From NCBI GenBank assembly GCA_035549875.1, contig DASZPV010000207.1, forward strand, positions 1 to 42,486: DNA of 42,486 bases, in the 5' to 3' direction. Below are positions 1 to 7,978 of the stretch, in pieces. Origin of the DNA: JAKFWI01 sp035549875. GTDB lineage: Bacteria > Pseudomonadota > Alphaproteobacteria > Caulobacterales > Aquidulcibacteraceae. The translations under genes and the position numbers were made by a program. The first letter of the stretch is position 1, and the number at the start of each line of letters is the position of its first letter. Under the pieces are notes generated by a model. The model saw nothing but the letters and a program-made list of their open reading frames with translations, was not told the DNA's origin and searched no databases.

Positions 1-507
1 CGTGAAACGCCCCGGCTCTATACCGAACGGCCCACGCTATTGCAGGACCAACGCCAAGCCGTGCTTGACGCGGTCGCAGGCCTGACATGGACGGCGACTG
101 ACTATTTAGAGATCAATGCGGAATGGATACATCGCGGCGAAGGCGCTTCCAAAACTGAATCGCTCAGTTTCCTGGATCAGGTAGAATATCACCGCGGCGC
201 CTTGTCCGGCGCGCAGGCCCCGCTCGCACTGGCCAATCTTGCCTGGGATTTGTCCGCCATTCCGGCGCGCCGCGATCACCTGTTCGTCATGATGCGCTTG
301 CCGATTGGCCGGGCGACGTATTCGCTGTCTTCGTTTTTCACGGTCGCCGACGCCAGTTCGATCATCAATGCGCGCGCGAGTTGGCTGCTGACGCATCACA
401 CAAGCGTAAACCTTGGCGTGACAGCCTATACAGGCGCCAATCGCAGCGAATTTGGCCTGCTGCCTCTGCGCGGCGCCGCCTTCGTTTCGCTAAGCCAGCC
501 CTTCTAG
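1..507 (+). CDS. Outer-membrane beta-barrel protein, 3' part only
   Basis: The reading frame is open from the first base of the window, so the 5' end is missing; 168 residues are visible. The protein shows alternating polar and hydrophobic residues typical of amphipathic outer-membrane strands and ends in SLSQPF, matching the terminal aromatic residue that marks many outer-membrane barrels for assembly. I do not recognise the family; a porin-like or export-related barrel is possible. Its stop codon overlaps the stop of the convergent NRPS gene by 4 bases. Being next to a peptide-biosynthesis cluster with an ABC exporter, it could be that cluster's outer-membrane partner, but this is inference from position only. 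Confidence 0.6.
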   Translation, partial: RETPRLYTERPTLLQDQRQAVLDAVAGLTWTATDYLEINAEWIHRGEGASKTESLSFLDQVEYHRGALSGAQAPLALANLAWDLSAIPARRDHLFVMMRLPIGRATYSLSSFFTVADASSIINARASWLLTHHTSVNLGVTAYTGANRSEFGLLPLRGAAFVSLSQPF

Positions 508-2327
508 CAACGAGCCGTCTGCGAATGCGCGGTGGGCGCGCTGGCGGAACTTTCCGCACGAGCAACCTGCGCCGCCAGACACGCTATCGTAGGCCCGGCG
601 AAGAACGCCTGCAGGTCGATCTGCACGCAGAGCAGTTCTTGAATCTTCGCCGCCACGGCGATCATGAGCATGGAATTGCCGCCGAGTTCAAAGAAGCTGT
701 CGTGACGGCCAATCGCTTTTTCGCCAAGCACATCGGCCCACGTCTGCGCAATAAGCCTCTCGGCGCCGTCGTTTGGCGTCTCAATGTCGTCATGCTCAGA
801 TCCTGCCTGGTCCGGCGGCGGCAAAGCGCTGCGATCAAGTTTTCCATTGGGGGTGAGCGGAAACTGATCCAGCACCACGCAGATGTCGGGCGTCATGTAG
901 TCCGGCAGCCTGGCCGCCACTCTTGCGCGCACCTCATTCGGCTTCGGCGCCGCGCCATCGACCGGAACCACATACGCCGCCAACCTGTCAGCGCCCGCAC
1001 GGTCTTTGCAAACAACAACCACGCTTTGGGCGATGTGCGGATCGAGCGCCAGGCATGCCTCGATCTCCCCAAGTTCAATCCTGGCGCCGCGAATTTTCAC
1101 CTGTGAATCAGCGCGCCCGATAAACTCAATCTGGCCGTCGCTCAGCCATCGGCCGAAATCGCCCGTGCGGTAAAGCCGGTCGCCATCGACAAACGGGCTT
1201 GCAATGAAGCGTTCGGCGGTCAGCTCAGACCGATTGAGATAGCCGCGCGCAACGCCCGCGCCGCCGATGTGAATCTCGCCAGAAACGCCAGCGGGAACGG
1301 GCCGCAGCGCGGGATCGAGAATGTAGATGCGCGTGTTTGCAACCGGCGTTCCTATTGTTATTCGCTCGGTGTTGGAAACCAGCGCGGCGCTGGACCAGAT
1401 CGACGTTTCAGTGGGCCCGTACACGTTCCACAGCGCGGCCCCCTGCTCGATCATCCGCCGCGCCAACGGCGCAGGCAGGGATTCCCCACCGCACAGAATC
1501 GGCGCGCCTCTGGAGCGCCAGCCCGCCCGCAGCAGACCCTGCCAGGCCGATGGCGTCGCCTGCACAAAAGCAAGATCGTCCCGATCGAGCAGATTTTTCA
1601 GAACAAAGGGATCTCGGCTTTCGCCCCGCGAAAACAGGAGGACTGTCTGACCGGCGCTAAGCGGCAAATGCAATTCAAGCCCGGCTATATCAAACGAGAT
1701 GGGGGTGATGGCGGGCGCCGCATCGCCTGGCGTGAGCGACAATCTTGCAGTCATGTCGGCGAGCAGATTCACGACGCTCCTATGCTCGACCATGACGCCT
1801 TTCGGCTGCCCGGTGGAGCCGGAGGTGTAGATGACGTAGGCCAGATGCGCTGACCGCAACCCGAATGTGGCCCTGTCGGGGTTGGCGGCCTGAATGTCCG
1901 GCGCGCTGTTCATATCGACAAGCGGCGGCGGCTCAGACATGCCGCTGACCGCCTCCCGCGCGACACTCTCCGCGGCCTGGTGACTCAGGACGATGGCGGG
2001 CGCGCTATCCTTGATCAGGTAGGCGAGCCGTTCGAGCGGGTAGAACGGATCCAGCGGAACATAAGCGCCGCCGGCTTTCAGAATTGCCAGAATGCCGATG
2101 ATCAGATCGGACGAGCGGTGCATGCATATCGCCACAAGCACGTCCGGCCCCACGCCCATGCCGCGCAAGTAGACGGAAATTCTGTTGGCGCGTGCGTTGA
2201 GTTCCGCATAGCTAAGAACCTGCTTCTGAAACACGACCGCGACCGCGTCCGGCCTTTGCGCGGCCTGCCGCTCAAATAGATCGTGAATGCACGCACTCGC
2301 GTCAAACGCGGCAGATGCTTGAGTCAT
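504..2327 (-). CDS. NRPS adenylation-carrier (A-PCP) didomain, glycine-like code
   Basis: A 607-residue stand-alone module that should activate an amino acid as its adenylate and load it on its own carrier domain. The adenylation domain spans about residues 15-500: YTSGSTGQPKG (168-177), NVYGPTE (301-307), YRTGDFGRW (386-394), GRADSQVKIRG (404-414), and NGKLDR with Lys496. The carrier domain has FFELGGNS, with Ser552 as phosphopantetheine site. Reading the ten specificity positions by alignment of core motifs gives D213, I214, L217, Q256, L278, G280, V302, I310, W311, K496, i.e. DILQLGVIWK, one residue from the known glycine code DILQLGLIWK. There is no condensation or thioesterase domain. 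It is divergent from the beta-lactamase-fold gene (105 bases between). A role in extending or decorating the nearby RiPP is inference. Confidence 0.93.
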   Translation of the reverse strand: MTQASAAFDASACIHDLFERQAAQRPDAVAVVFQKQVLSYAELNARANRISVYLRGMGVGPDVLVAICMHRSSDLIIGILAILKAGGAYVPLDPFYPLERLAYLIKDSAPAIVLSHQAAESVAREAVSGMSEPPPLVDMNSAPDIQAANPDRATFGLRSAHLAYVIYTSGSTGQPKGVMVEHRSVVNLLADMTARLSLTPGDAAPAITPISFDIAGLELHLPLSAGQTVLLFSRGESRDPFVLKNLLDRDDLAFVQATPSAWQGLLRAGWRSRGAPILCGGESLPAPLARRMIEQGAALWNVYGPTETSIWSSAALVSNTERITIGTPVANTRIYILDPALRPVPAGVSGEIHIGGAGVARGYLNRSELTAERFIASPFVDGDRLYRTGDFGRWLSDGQIEFIGRADSQVKIRGARIELGEIEACLALDPHIAQSVVVVCKDRAGADRLAAYVVPVDGAAPKPNEVRARVAARLPDYMTPDICVVLDQFPLTPNGKLDRSALPPPDQAGSEHDDIETPNDGAERLIAQTWADVLGEKAIGRHDSFFELGGNSMLMIAVAAKIQELLCVQIDLQAFFAGPTIACLAAQVARAESSASAPTAHSQTARC

Positions 2328-2333
2328 ATTGCT

Positions 2334-2353
2334 CGCCGAAAAAACTCTCGGCG
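2334..2353 (-). promoter_or_regulatory. Short hairpin in the NRPS 5' leader
   Basis: CGCCGA and TCGGCG form a 6-bp inverted repeat around an 8-base loop, ending 6 bases before the NRPS start codon at 2327. The leader lacks a strong Shine-Dalgarno sequence, so the stem may influence translation. The divergent spacer 2328-2433 must also hold promoters for both flanking genes, but I see no convincing hexamers. Confidence 0.3.
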
Positions 2354-2433
2354 CTTTATATCAGCCCTTCGCGTTGCTACCATAGAGCGCATGGCAGTAT
2401 TACACACTCAGCACGCGCAAGTGACCAAGAGCC

Positions 2434-3690
2434 ATGGATGAGTTCCGCGAGCGCCTTACAGATGCGGGACGCCGCTTCGGAGTGCGCCGCCTCGCCGGCG
2501 CCTTGCTGAAGGATGGGGATATTCTGTACGCCGCATGCGCGCCCGACGCGTTCGGGGCGGACGCGGCGCAGCCGATATTCTGCCTCGCCAAGATTCTTAC
2601 CGCCAGCCTGATCGCGCAAGCCATTCAATCCGGCCGCCTGGCCCTAACCGACCGGCTGGACGCCCTGTTCGAGACGGGACCGCTGAAAGAGACGGACGGC
2701 GCGGCGCGCGGCGTTACGATATTCCACTTGCTCAGCCATACGCACGGATGGGAGGGCGCGCCCGATCCTGACCTGCGCCGCACTAGCGACGGGTTCATCG
2801 CGCCCCAGGCAATTCTCCGGGACCTGACCGGCAGGCCAAGGCTGTACGAGCCCGGCGAAATGTACAGCTATGATACCGCCGGCTATCTTCTGCTTGGCGC
2901 GATATTGGAAAAACTGCACCGGGCGAGGTTCGGCGCGCTTCTGCACCATCATCTGCTTGGCCCGCTTGGCATAGAAACAGCCGAACTCGCGGATATCGTC
3001 TGCCCCGCCGAAGGGTACGAAATTTCACTTTCAGTCCGCGCGCTCAGCCGCCTCGTCGAATACCATCTTGCGCCTGAAAGGTTCGAGCACGCCTTGCCGA
3101 ACGCCGCCCAGGCATCGCGGCTGCTTCAATCGCACGTGCTGGATACGCCGGGCTGGAGCCCGTTCTACAAGGGAACCACGCTGGCGTGGCGCGAGCTTGG
3201 TTCCGGCTGGCTCAGCCATGAAGGCGTCGGGCCGCTGGGATCGGCCTATTCCATGGTGCGCCTCAACCCTGGCGCGCGCACGGCGCTGATCTTGATGTCT
3301 CCCGAACCCCGCTCGCGTCTCTTGGGCGCACAATTGTTCAATGACATTTCGCGCTCAAACCTTACCGCGGACTTCGCCCTGCCATTGAGCGGCGACGCTC
3401 TCCGGGAATTCGACCCCGAGCCGTTTTTCGGGACATATGGCAATGGCAGGAACCAAACGACAATCCTTCTCGACGGTCACGGTCAGCTTCAGGCGAGCCT
3501 GACGCTCGCAGGCGGCCCTCGCGCCGATATTGCGCATGAGGAGCGGGCCTTGCAGCCGGCGACGCGCGATGTCCTGTTCCTGAAGGCGCCGATCGGCAGG
3601 CGTCATTTTATTCAGCCCCTGCGCAGTTCGATCAGCAACGAATTCACGCACGCGTGGGATGGATACGAAGTGGCGCGCCGTCTTTCCTAA
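2434..3690 (+). CDS. Beta-lactamase-fold hydrolase with Cys in place of the catalytic Ser
   Basis: 418 residues related to the serine beta-lactamase/PBP4-like family (PF00144). The segment ITIRHLLTHTSG of the family is matched by VTIFHLLSHTHG (94-105), and the C-terminal HxG motif by His262-Glu-Gly264. The usual SxxK is CLAK: Cys50 (codon TGC at 2581) and Lys53, followed by ILTA as in normal members, so the alignment is secure. The YxN motif reads YDT (Tyr146-Thr148). No signal peptide is evident, so it is probably cytoplasmic, unlike true beta-lactamases. Neighbours are the NRPS didomain (divergent) and the ABC permease (convergent, stops overlapping by 4). Relatives called PBP-type thioesterases release peptides from carrier proteins; such a role here is inference. 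It could also be a peptidase, esterase or resistance factor. Confidence 0.82.
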   Translation: MDEFRERLTDAGRRFGVRRLAGALLKDGDILYAACAPDAFGADAAQPIFCLAKILTASLIAQAIQSGRLALTDRLDALFETGPLKETDGAARGVTIFHLLSHTHGWEGAPDPDLRRTSDGFIAPQAILRDLTGRPRLYEPGEMYSYDTAGYLLLGAILEKLHRARFGALLHHHLLGPLGIETAELADIVCPAEGYEISLSVRALSRLVEYHLAPERFEHALPNAAQASRLLQSHVLDTPGWSPFYKGTTLAWRELGSGWLSHEGVGPLGSAYSMVRLNPGARTALILMSPEPRSRLLGAQLFNDISRSNLTADFALPLSGDALREFDPEPFFGTYGNGRNQTTILLDGHGQLQASLTLAGGPRADIAHEERALQPATRDVLFLKAPIGRRHFIQPLRSSISNEFTHAWDGYEVARRLS

Positions 3691-4790
3691 GCATTGTGCA
3701 ACACGAACAGCCGGCGCCCCAGCAGGCTGAAACCCGCCGCCCAGATCGCCATGATCATCAGCGCCCCCCCATGCTGCACAATCGTATCTCCCGACAGCAG
3801 AATGCCCCTGATCGTTTCCACAAAGGCGTGCACCGGCAGGTTATCGGAGACCGTTTGCATTACTTTCGGGAGATTGCTGAGCGGAAGGGTCAGATCGCTG
3901 AACAGGACCAGCGGCATATAGATCAGATTGGAGACGATCGTGGCGGTCTGGATGTTGCTTACTCTCGCCGCCACGGCGAGCGCCATGGATAAAAACGTGA
4001 TGCTGCCAAGCCCGCCGACCGCAACCAGCGAAACCCAGGAGCCGAAAGTGGACGGCGCTCCCACGCCATAGAGGAGATGGGCGCCCAGCAGGAAGATCGC
4101 GCCAAAAACAAAAACAAGCACCACCCGGCTGACAAGAATTGCCCCCATTAGCGTCGGAGGCCGCACCGGAAATGCAGAAAATATCTTGAGCAGATGGCCT
4201 TCCCTGCGCGCCGCGATGGGCAGGATCGTACCCATGACGCAGGTGGACAGCATGCTTACGACCAGAATGCCGCTCATGACATAATCGGCGTATTTTATGG
4301 TATTTTCGCTGCCCATGGTCGGGACCGGCGTGAGCTTGATGGGGGGCGCGGCGTTCACGCGCGCCCACGAGAATTCATTCGTCGCATCGGCGATGACGCC
4401 CAGCGCGATGCGTTCCGCCGCGCGCGCATTCGCATTGAAATTGACGGCGACCTGTTTTGTCGCGCCGCCGGCCTCGGCTGAAAATCCCGGCGGAATGACA
4501 ACGTTTATTTCGTCTGGGTTCGTCTTGCCTGGCTGCGTCGAAATCGAAACTTTCGCCCCGACAGCTTGCTCAAGCCGGTCTTTCAGGAAATTGGCGTACG
4601 CTTGGGCGTATGCGCCTGCGTCACGGTCAATCAGCCCAACCCTGACCGGGCGATTGTTACCGTCTCCAAATGCCGACAGCAGCACGGTAAGCAACACGAA
4701 GGGAAACAGGGCGGACCAGAACAAGCCGGAACGATTGCGCAGATAGGACAACAGCTCCCATCGCAACAGCGCCATGAACCGATGACGCAC
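3687..4790 (-). CDS. ABC-2 type exporter permease
   Basis: 367 residues with one N-terminal membrane helix (about 20-40), a large outer loop (about 45-165), and about five further hydrophobic segments to the C-terminus, the usual layout of the ABC-2 permease family (DrrB/YhhJ/NatB-like). The start is taken as GTG at 4790: GGAGAG lies just upstream inside the end of the ATPase gene and the ATPase stop codon ends one base before, which indicates translational coupling. An internal ATG at 4775 is an alternative. It is the last gene of the TOMM operon and should pair with the upstream ATPase to export, and give self-protection from, the modified peptide. Confidence 0.9.
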   Translation of the reverse strand: MRHRFMALLRWELLSYLRNRSGLFWSALFPFVLLTVLLSAFGDGNNRPVRVGLIDRDAGAYAQAYANFLKDRLEQAVGAKVSISTQPGKTNPDEINVVIPPGFSAEAGGATKQVAVNFNANARAAERIALGVIADATNEFSWARVNAAPPIKLTPVPTMGSENTIKYADYVMSGILVVSMLSTCVMGTILPIAARREGHLLKIFSAFPVRPPTLMGAILVSRVVLVFVFGAIFLLGAHLLYGVGAPSTFGSWVSLVAVGGLGSITFLSMALAVAARVSNIQTATIVSNLIYMPLVLFSDLTLPLSNLPKVMQTVSDNLPVHAFVETIRGILLSGDTIVQHGGALMIMAIWAAGFSLLGRRLFVLHNA

Positions 4791-4791
4791 C

Positions 4792-5730
4792 TTACTCTCC
4801 TTCCGCGGCGAGAGAGAGAAGGTCCTTGTGGCCGGTCGTCGCCAGGGCGAAGCCCGCGGCCTCTTCGTGCAGTTTTTTCAGCACCTCCTCGCTGGGTCGC
4901 CTGTCGCAAAACAGGACGGTTGAATCCGGCCGGCGCTGAATTCTTTTTGGCTTCAGGGATTGTTCAAGCCAGTCACTCCATTTCTGGAAGTCTTCACCCT
5001 TCGAGAACGTCGCTTCCAGACGGAAGCGGCCAAGCAGGTCTTCCAGCATGTTCTGGGTCGGGCCGAACCTTTTTACCTGACCGCGCGCGAGCCAGAGCGT
5101 ATGCGTGCAGGCCTCTAGCGCCGCAGCGTCGTGCGTGGCCATCAAGACGGTGGACCCAAGCCCGCAAAGCCAATCGCCGTACACACGCCGCACGTATTTG
5201 CGGTCGAGCGCCGTTCCGGGTTCGTCGAGGAATATTATATCGGCGCCGTGCGCCAACGCGACGTAGAGATGAACGCGCTGGCGCTCTCCCTGCGATAATT
5301 GCCCGAACGGGCGCCGCGCCAGGAGGGCGATATCCAATATTTCGCCGGCGCCAGTTGCGTCGCCGCCATACAAGTCGTCGTGCAGCCTCACGATTTCTAG
5401 GACGGGCGCATCTCGCGGGTAGAAAACGTTTTGAAGCTGCACGCCCATACGCGCCCGCAGCGCCGCAACGCGCCGCAGATCGGCCAGTGAGCGCCCGAGA
5501 ATTTCAACGTCCTCCACGCTGGCGCGCCGCATGCCGACAAGCGCCTCGATCAGCGTGCTCTTGCCCGATCCATTCGCCCCGACAAGCGCGACCCGCGCGC
5601 CGGATGGTATGCTGATGCCGCTGCATTCCAGGCGAAAATGCGCAGCGACATCCACCACCAGGCGCTCGATCGTGCACGCCTCGCCCTGCGCTATGGCGCG
5701 TGCGACGAACGGTTCACGCACCTGCTCCAT
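4792..5730 (-). CDS. ABC exporter ATP-binding protein
   Basis: 312 residues. Walker A GANGSGKST (51-59), signature LSQGE (145-149), Walker B IIFLDE (165-170) and the switch-histidine motif ATHD are all present, so it should be an active nucleotide-binding subunit. A C-terminal extension of about 70 residues resembles those of DrrA/NodI-type exporters. The ATG at 5730 lies 5 bases after the peptidase stop. An in-frame GTG at 5739 overlaps that stop as GTGA and is an equally plausible, translationally coupled start that would add three residues. It is followed one base later by the permease gene, so the two form a standard two-gene ABC-2 exporter. Confidence 0.92.
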   Translation of the reverse strand: MEQVREPFVARAIAQGEACTIERLVVDVAAHFRLECSGISIPSGARVALVGANGSGKSTLIEALVGMRRASVEDVEILGRSLADLRRVAALRARMGVQLQNVFYPRDAPVLEIVRLHDDLYGGDATGAGEILDIALLARRPFGQLSQGERQRVHLYVALAHGADIIFLDEPGTALDRKYVRRVYGDWLCGLGSTVLMATHDAAALEACTHTLWLARGQVKRFGPTQNMLEDLLGRFRLEATFSKGEDFQKWSDWLEQSLKPKRIQRRPDSTVLFCDRRPSEEVLKKLHEEAAGFALATTGHKDLLSLAAEGE

Positions 5731-5735
5731 TGCAC

Positions 5736-7145
5736 TCACGGCGACACGCCCATCTCGTCGGGCGTGAGCGACAGGAAGGAGGCGATCGATACCGCCTCCC
5801 AGCGGCATTTCGGGTCCGCCGCCGCCGTCGCGAGATAGCCAAGGGCGTTGGCGCGATCGGCCACCCATGAAAACGGCTTCTTCATCTCCATGCGTGCAAG
5901 GGCGATATTCAGGTCGCCGTCTTCGGCCTTCATGTCGCGCGCTTTCTGAAGATGCGCCTCCGCCTTGTTCGAAATGGACATGAGGAGCGCGCCGGGTACG
6001 AGCCCGATTTGCGAAATCGTATGCAGCCCGCGCAGCATTTCAGCGATTGCGTTTTGAGCATCGATCGCCTCCAGCCGCTGGATTATGCCTTCGAGTTCAT
6101 CGACAAGGCTGGCCCTGCTCGTCTGTCCCGGAGGAAGATTGAGCGCCAGACTGCCCACCATGCGGCCGAGCAATTCCAACGCCTCGACGTGCGTTGGCTC
6201 GGCTTCAACCGCCTTACGGACAAGCGGAATAAAAGCGGCGCCCGCCTTGGGCTCGCGCGAGCGCAACCAGCGAAACGCCCGATCGATTCCCGCCAGAGAC
6301 ACCCGCTGCTGTTCGGCCGCCACGGCTGCGGGAGACAATTGCGCCAGCACGGCAAGCGCGTCCGCGCCGCTCGCTATCTGCTCAAAGGCGTCAGCGAGAC
6401 GGGAGCACCCAGACGCCTCAATGAGTGACGAGACAAACCGGTAGCCGCGCAGATACAACGATATCTGCTCTTCGTCGCTCTCGGCGATATCGCGAAAGGC
6501 AGGATCGGCGGCGTCGAACGCCAAAAATCCTTCCAGCGGCATTGCGGCGATCGATTCTGCAATTTCTGCTTCCGCCGCTTCTTCCGGCGAAGCTGGAAAG
6601 ATCGAGGGATGGCCGGATTTGTATTGGCACCGGACGCCCCAACCCTCGTCGAGAAATCGGCAATTGGCCGATATCAAGGCGTGCCCGCATTCGTGCCACA
6701 CAGTCGCCTGCCAGGCGTCGCTGGAAAACAGCTCGCTCGACAACGTCAGATGACACAACCCTTCGACATCGCGGCGAATAGTGTTGGCGTAGGGTGGAAT
6801 GTCCTGAAAATCGACCCACATCAGCGGCGGATCGCGCCCGACCAGTTTACCCAGGATTTGCAGCGCGCGCTCAATACACGCAAACAGCTCCTCTCGCGGC
6901 GCGGCCAGCGGAATCCGTGTGTAAAATAGCCTCCCTCTACGCTCGACCGCCAAACTTCCGCCCGCCATCGCCCTGAGCGATTTGCGCGCGTACGGCAACA
7001 GATGAAGCGCATCGCAGGCCGCGTGCAGCCGTTCCGCGCCTGCAAAGTCCCCGCGCGCCGCGCTCTCGAACAGTGATCCCACGAGGGCGCACAAATCGTA
7101 CGGGTTATTGCGCAGGCGATCTTCAAGGCTGGTCTGGTTCGCCAT
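5736..7145 (-). CDS. HExxH zinc metallopeptidase of the TOMM operon
   Basis: 469 residues with the zinc-binding motif HECGH (151-155) followed 12 residues later by Glu167 in FLDEGWG, the pattern of 'peptidase MA' type gluzincins where a Glu in a (W/F)LxEG motif is the third zinc ligand. Residues 1-145 are an accessory region, and the C-terminal 250 residues look helical and repeat-like, perhaps for substrate binding. No signal peptide is visible, so it should act in the cytoplasm. It starts inside the end of the dehydrogenase gene (23-base overlap). The position between modification enzymes and exporter makes leader-peptide removal the obvious proposal, but this is inference; I do not recognise a named family. 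Confidence 0.8.
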   Translation of the reverse strand: MANQTSLEDRLRNNPYDLCALVGSLFESAARGDFAGAERLHAACDALHLLPYARKSLRAMAGGSLAVERRGRLFYTRIPLAAPREELFACIERALQILGKLVGRDPPLMWVDFQDIPPYANTIRRDVEGLCHLTLSSELFSSDAWQATVWHECGHALISANCRFLDEGWGVRCQYKSGHPSIFPASPEEAAEAEIAESIAAMPLEGFLAFDAADPAFRDIAESDEEQISLYLRGYRFVSSLIEASGCSRLADAFEQIASGADALAVLAQLSPAAVAAEQQRVSLAGIDRAFRWLRSREPKAGAAFIPLVRKAVEAEPTHVEALELLGRMVGSLALNLPPGQTSRASLVDELEGIIQRLEAIDAQNAIAEMLRGLHTISQIGLVPGALLMSISNKAEAHLQKARDMKAEDGDLNIALARMEMKKPFSWVADRANALGYLATAAADPKCRWEAVSIASFLSLTPDEMGVSP

Positions 7146-7974
7146 CGCGCCCTCCCGCCGAACCGTTGCCGAGAAATAGCAGAGAGACCACCGCCTCGTT
7201 GACGCCGTCGGCGCCGCAGAGGGCGGCGATTTTGTCATCGAAATAGCCGCCGCATAGACAGGTTTTGATGTTTGCGGCGGCCGCCGCGAGGCAAATATTC
7301 TGGCCGCAATGGCCGGCCTCAAGCAGCGCAAAGCGATAGCCCCGCGTTCCATATTTCGCCGTGCTGCGCTGAAGCACTGAAGTCAGAACGATTGCAGCGG
7401 CGGCATGCTCATTCTCCGCCGGAGAGGTGAGCGCCCTTCTGAATTCCGTCGGCGCAAGGTCCGCGCGCACGATCTCAAGAACATGGGCGCGCGGATTGTA
7501 ATGGCTCACGCCTGGCTGGAGGCCGGTTACGTTCAGCGCCACAACGTAGATCTCTATGGGATAAAGCCCCCCGCCCGAGGGATAGGATCGGAAGTAGAGC
7601 TTTTTGCCGGTGGGCGTCTCGCCCATGCGCGTTGTCCGGCAGGCGATATCGAGAACGCCTCCCAAAGCGGCCAGATCAAGGGGAGCGGCGTCATAACTGC
7701 GCGTGCTGCAACGAGATTGCAGCACTTCCTCGAACGTGCGGCTGGTTTTGGCATGGCGCGCAAGCGCGATGCGGCGGCTTAGCGGCAGATGATGGTAGCC
7801 GCGCGTGGAGCGCTCGATCAGTTCGGGGTCATATAGAAAGCCGGGCACATTCACCGTCGCAGCCGCCAACGTGCTGGGCCAGTATTTTGTGTTTTCGTGG
7901 AATATCTCCGCGAGATCATCGACATCGGCGCTCTGTTCGCCAAAGGCCGGCGGCAAGGGGGCTTGAGACAACAC
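7123..7974 (-). CDS. SagB/McbC-type FMN azoline dehydrogenase
   Basis: 283 residues of the nitroreductase superfamily, SagB-type dehydrogenase. Motifs: RCSTRSY (88-94), YPSGGGLYPIE (131-141), KYGTRGYRFALLEAGH (207-222) and LLFLGNG near the C-terminus. Lys207-Tyr208 matches the Lys-Tyr pair known to be important in TOMM dehydrogenases. The family oxidises thiazolines/oxazolines, made by the YcaO complex, to aromatic thiazoles/oxazoles using FMN. The start is GTG at 7974, four bases after the YcaO stop, with GAGG just upstream. About 55 residues precede the nitroreductase core, as in other peptide-azoline dehydrogenases. It shows that the final product is expected to carry azoles rather than only azolines. 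Confidence 0.93.
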   Translation of the reverse strand: MLSQAPLPPAFGEQSADVDDLAEIFHENTKYWPSTLAAATVNVPGFLYDPELIERSTRGYHHLPLSRRIALARHAKTSRTFEEVLQSRCSTRSYDAAPLDLAALGGVLDIACRTTRMGETPTGKKLYFRSYPSGGGLYPIEIYVVALNVTGLQPGVSHYNPRAHVLEIVRADLAPTEFRRALTSPAENEHAAAAIVLTSVLQRSTAKYGTRGYRFALLEAGHCGQNICLAAAAANIKTCLCGGYFDDKIAALCGADGVNEAVVSLLFLGNGSAGGRDGEPDQP

Positions 7975-7978
7975 GACC

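Noticed and set aside
2434..3690. True beta-lactamase conferring drug resistance
   Set aside because: No signal peptide and no SxxK or KTG motif; the Cys variant and the cluster context point elsewhere.
4566..5615. Plus-strand frame of 349 residues opposite the ABC genes
   Set aside because: It crosses two well-supported ABC genes on the other strand and is Arg/Pro-rich without motifs.
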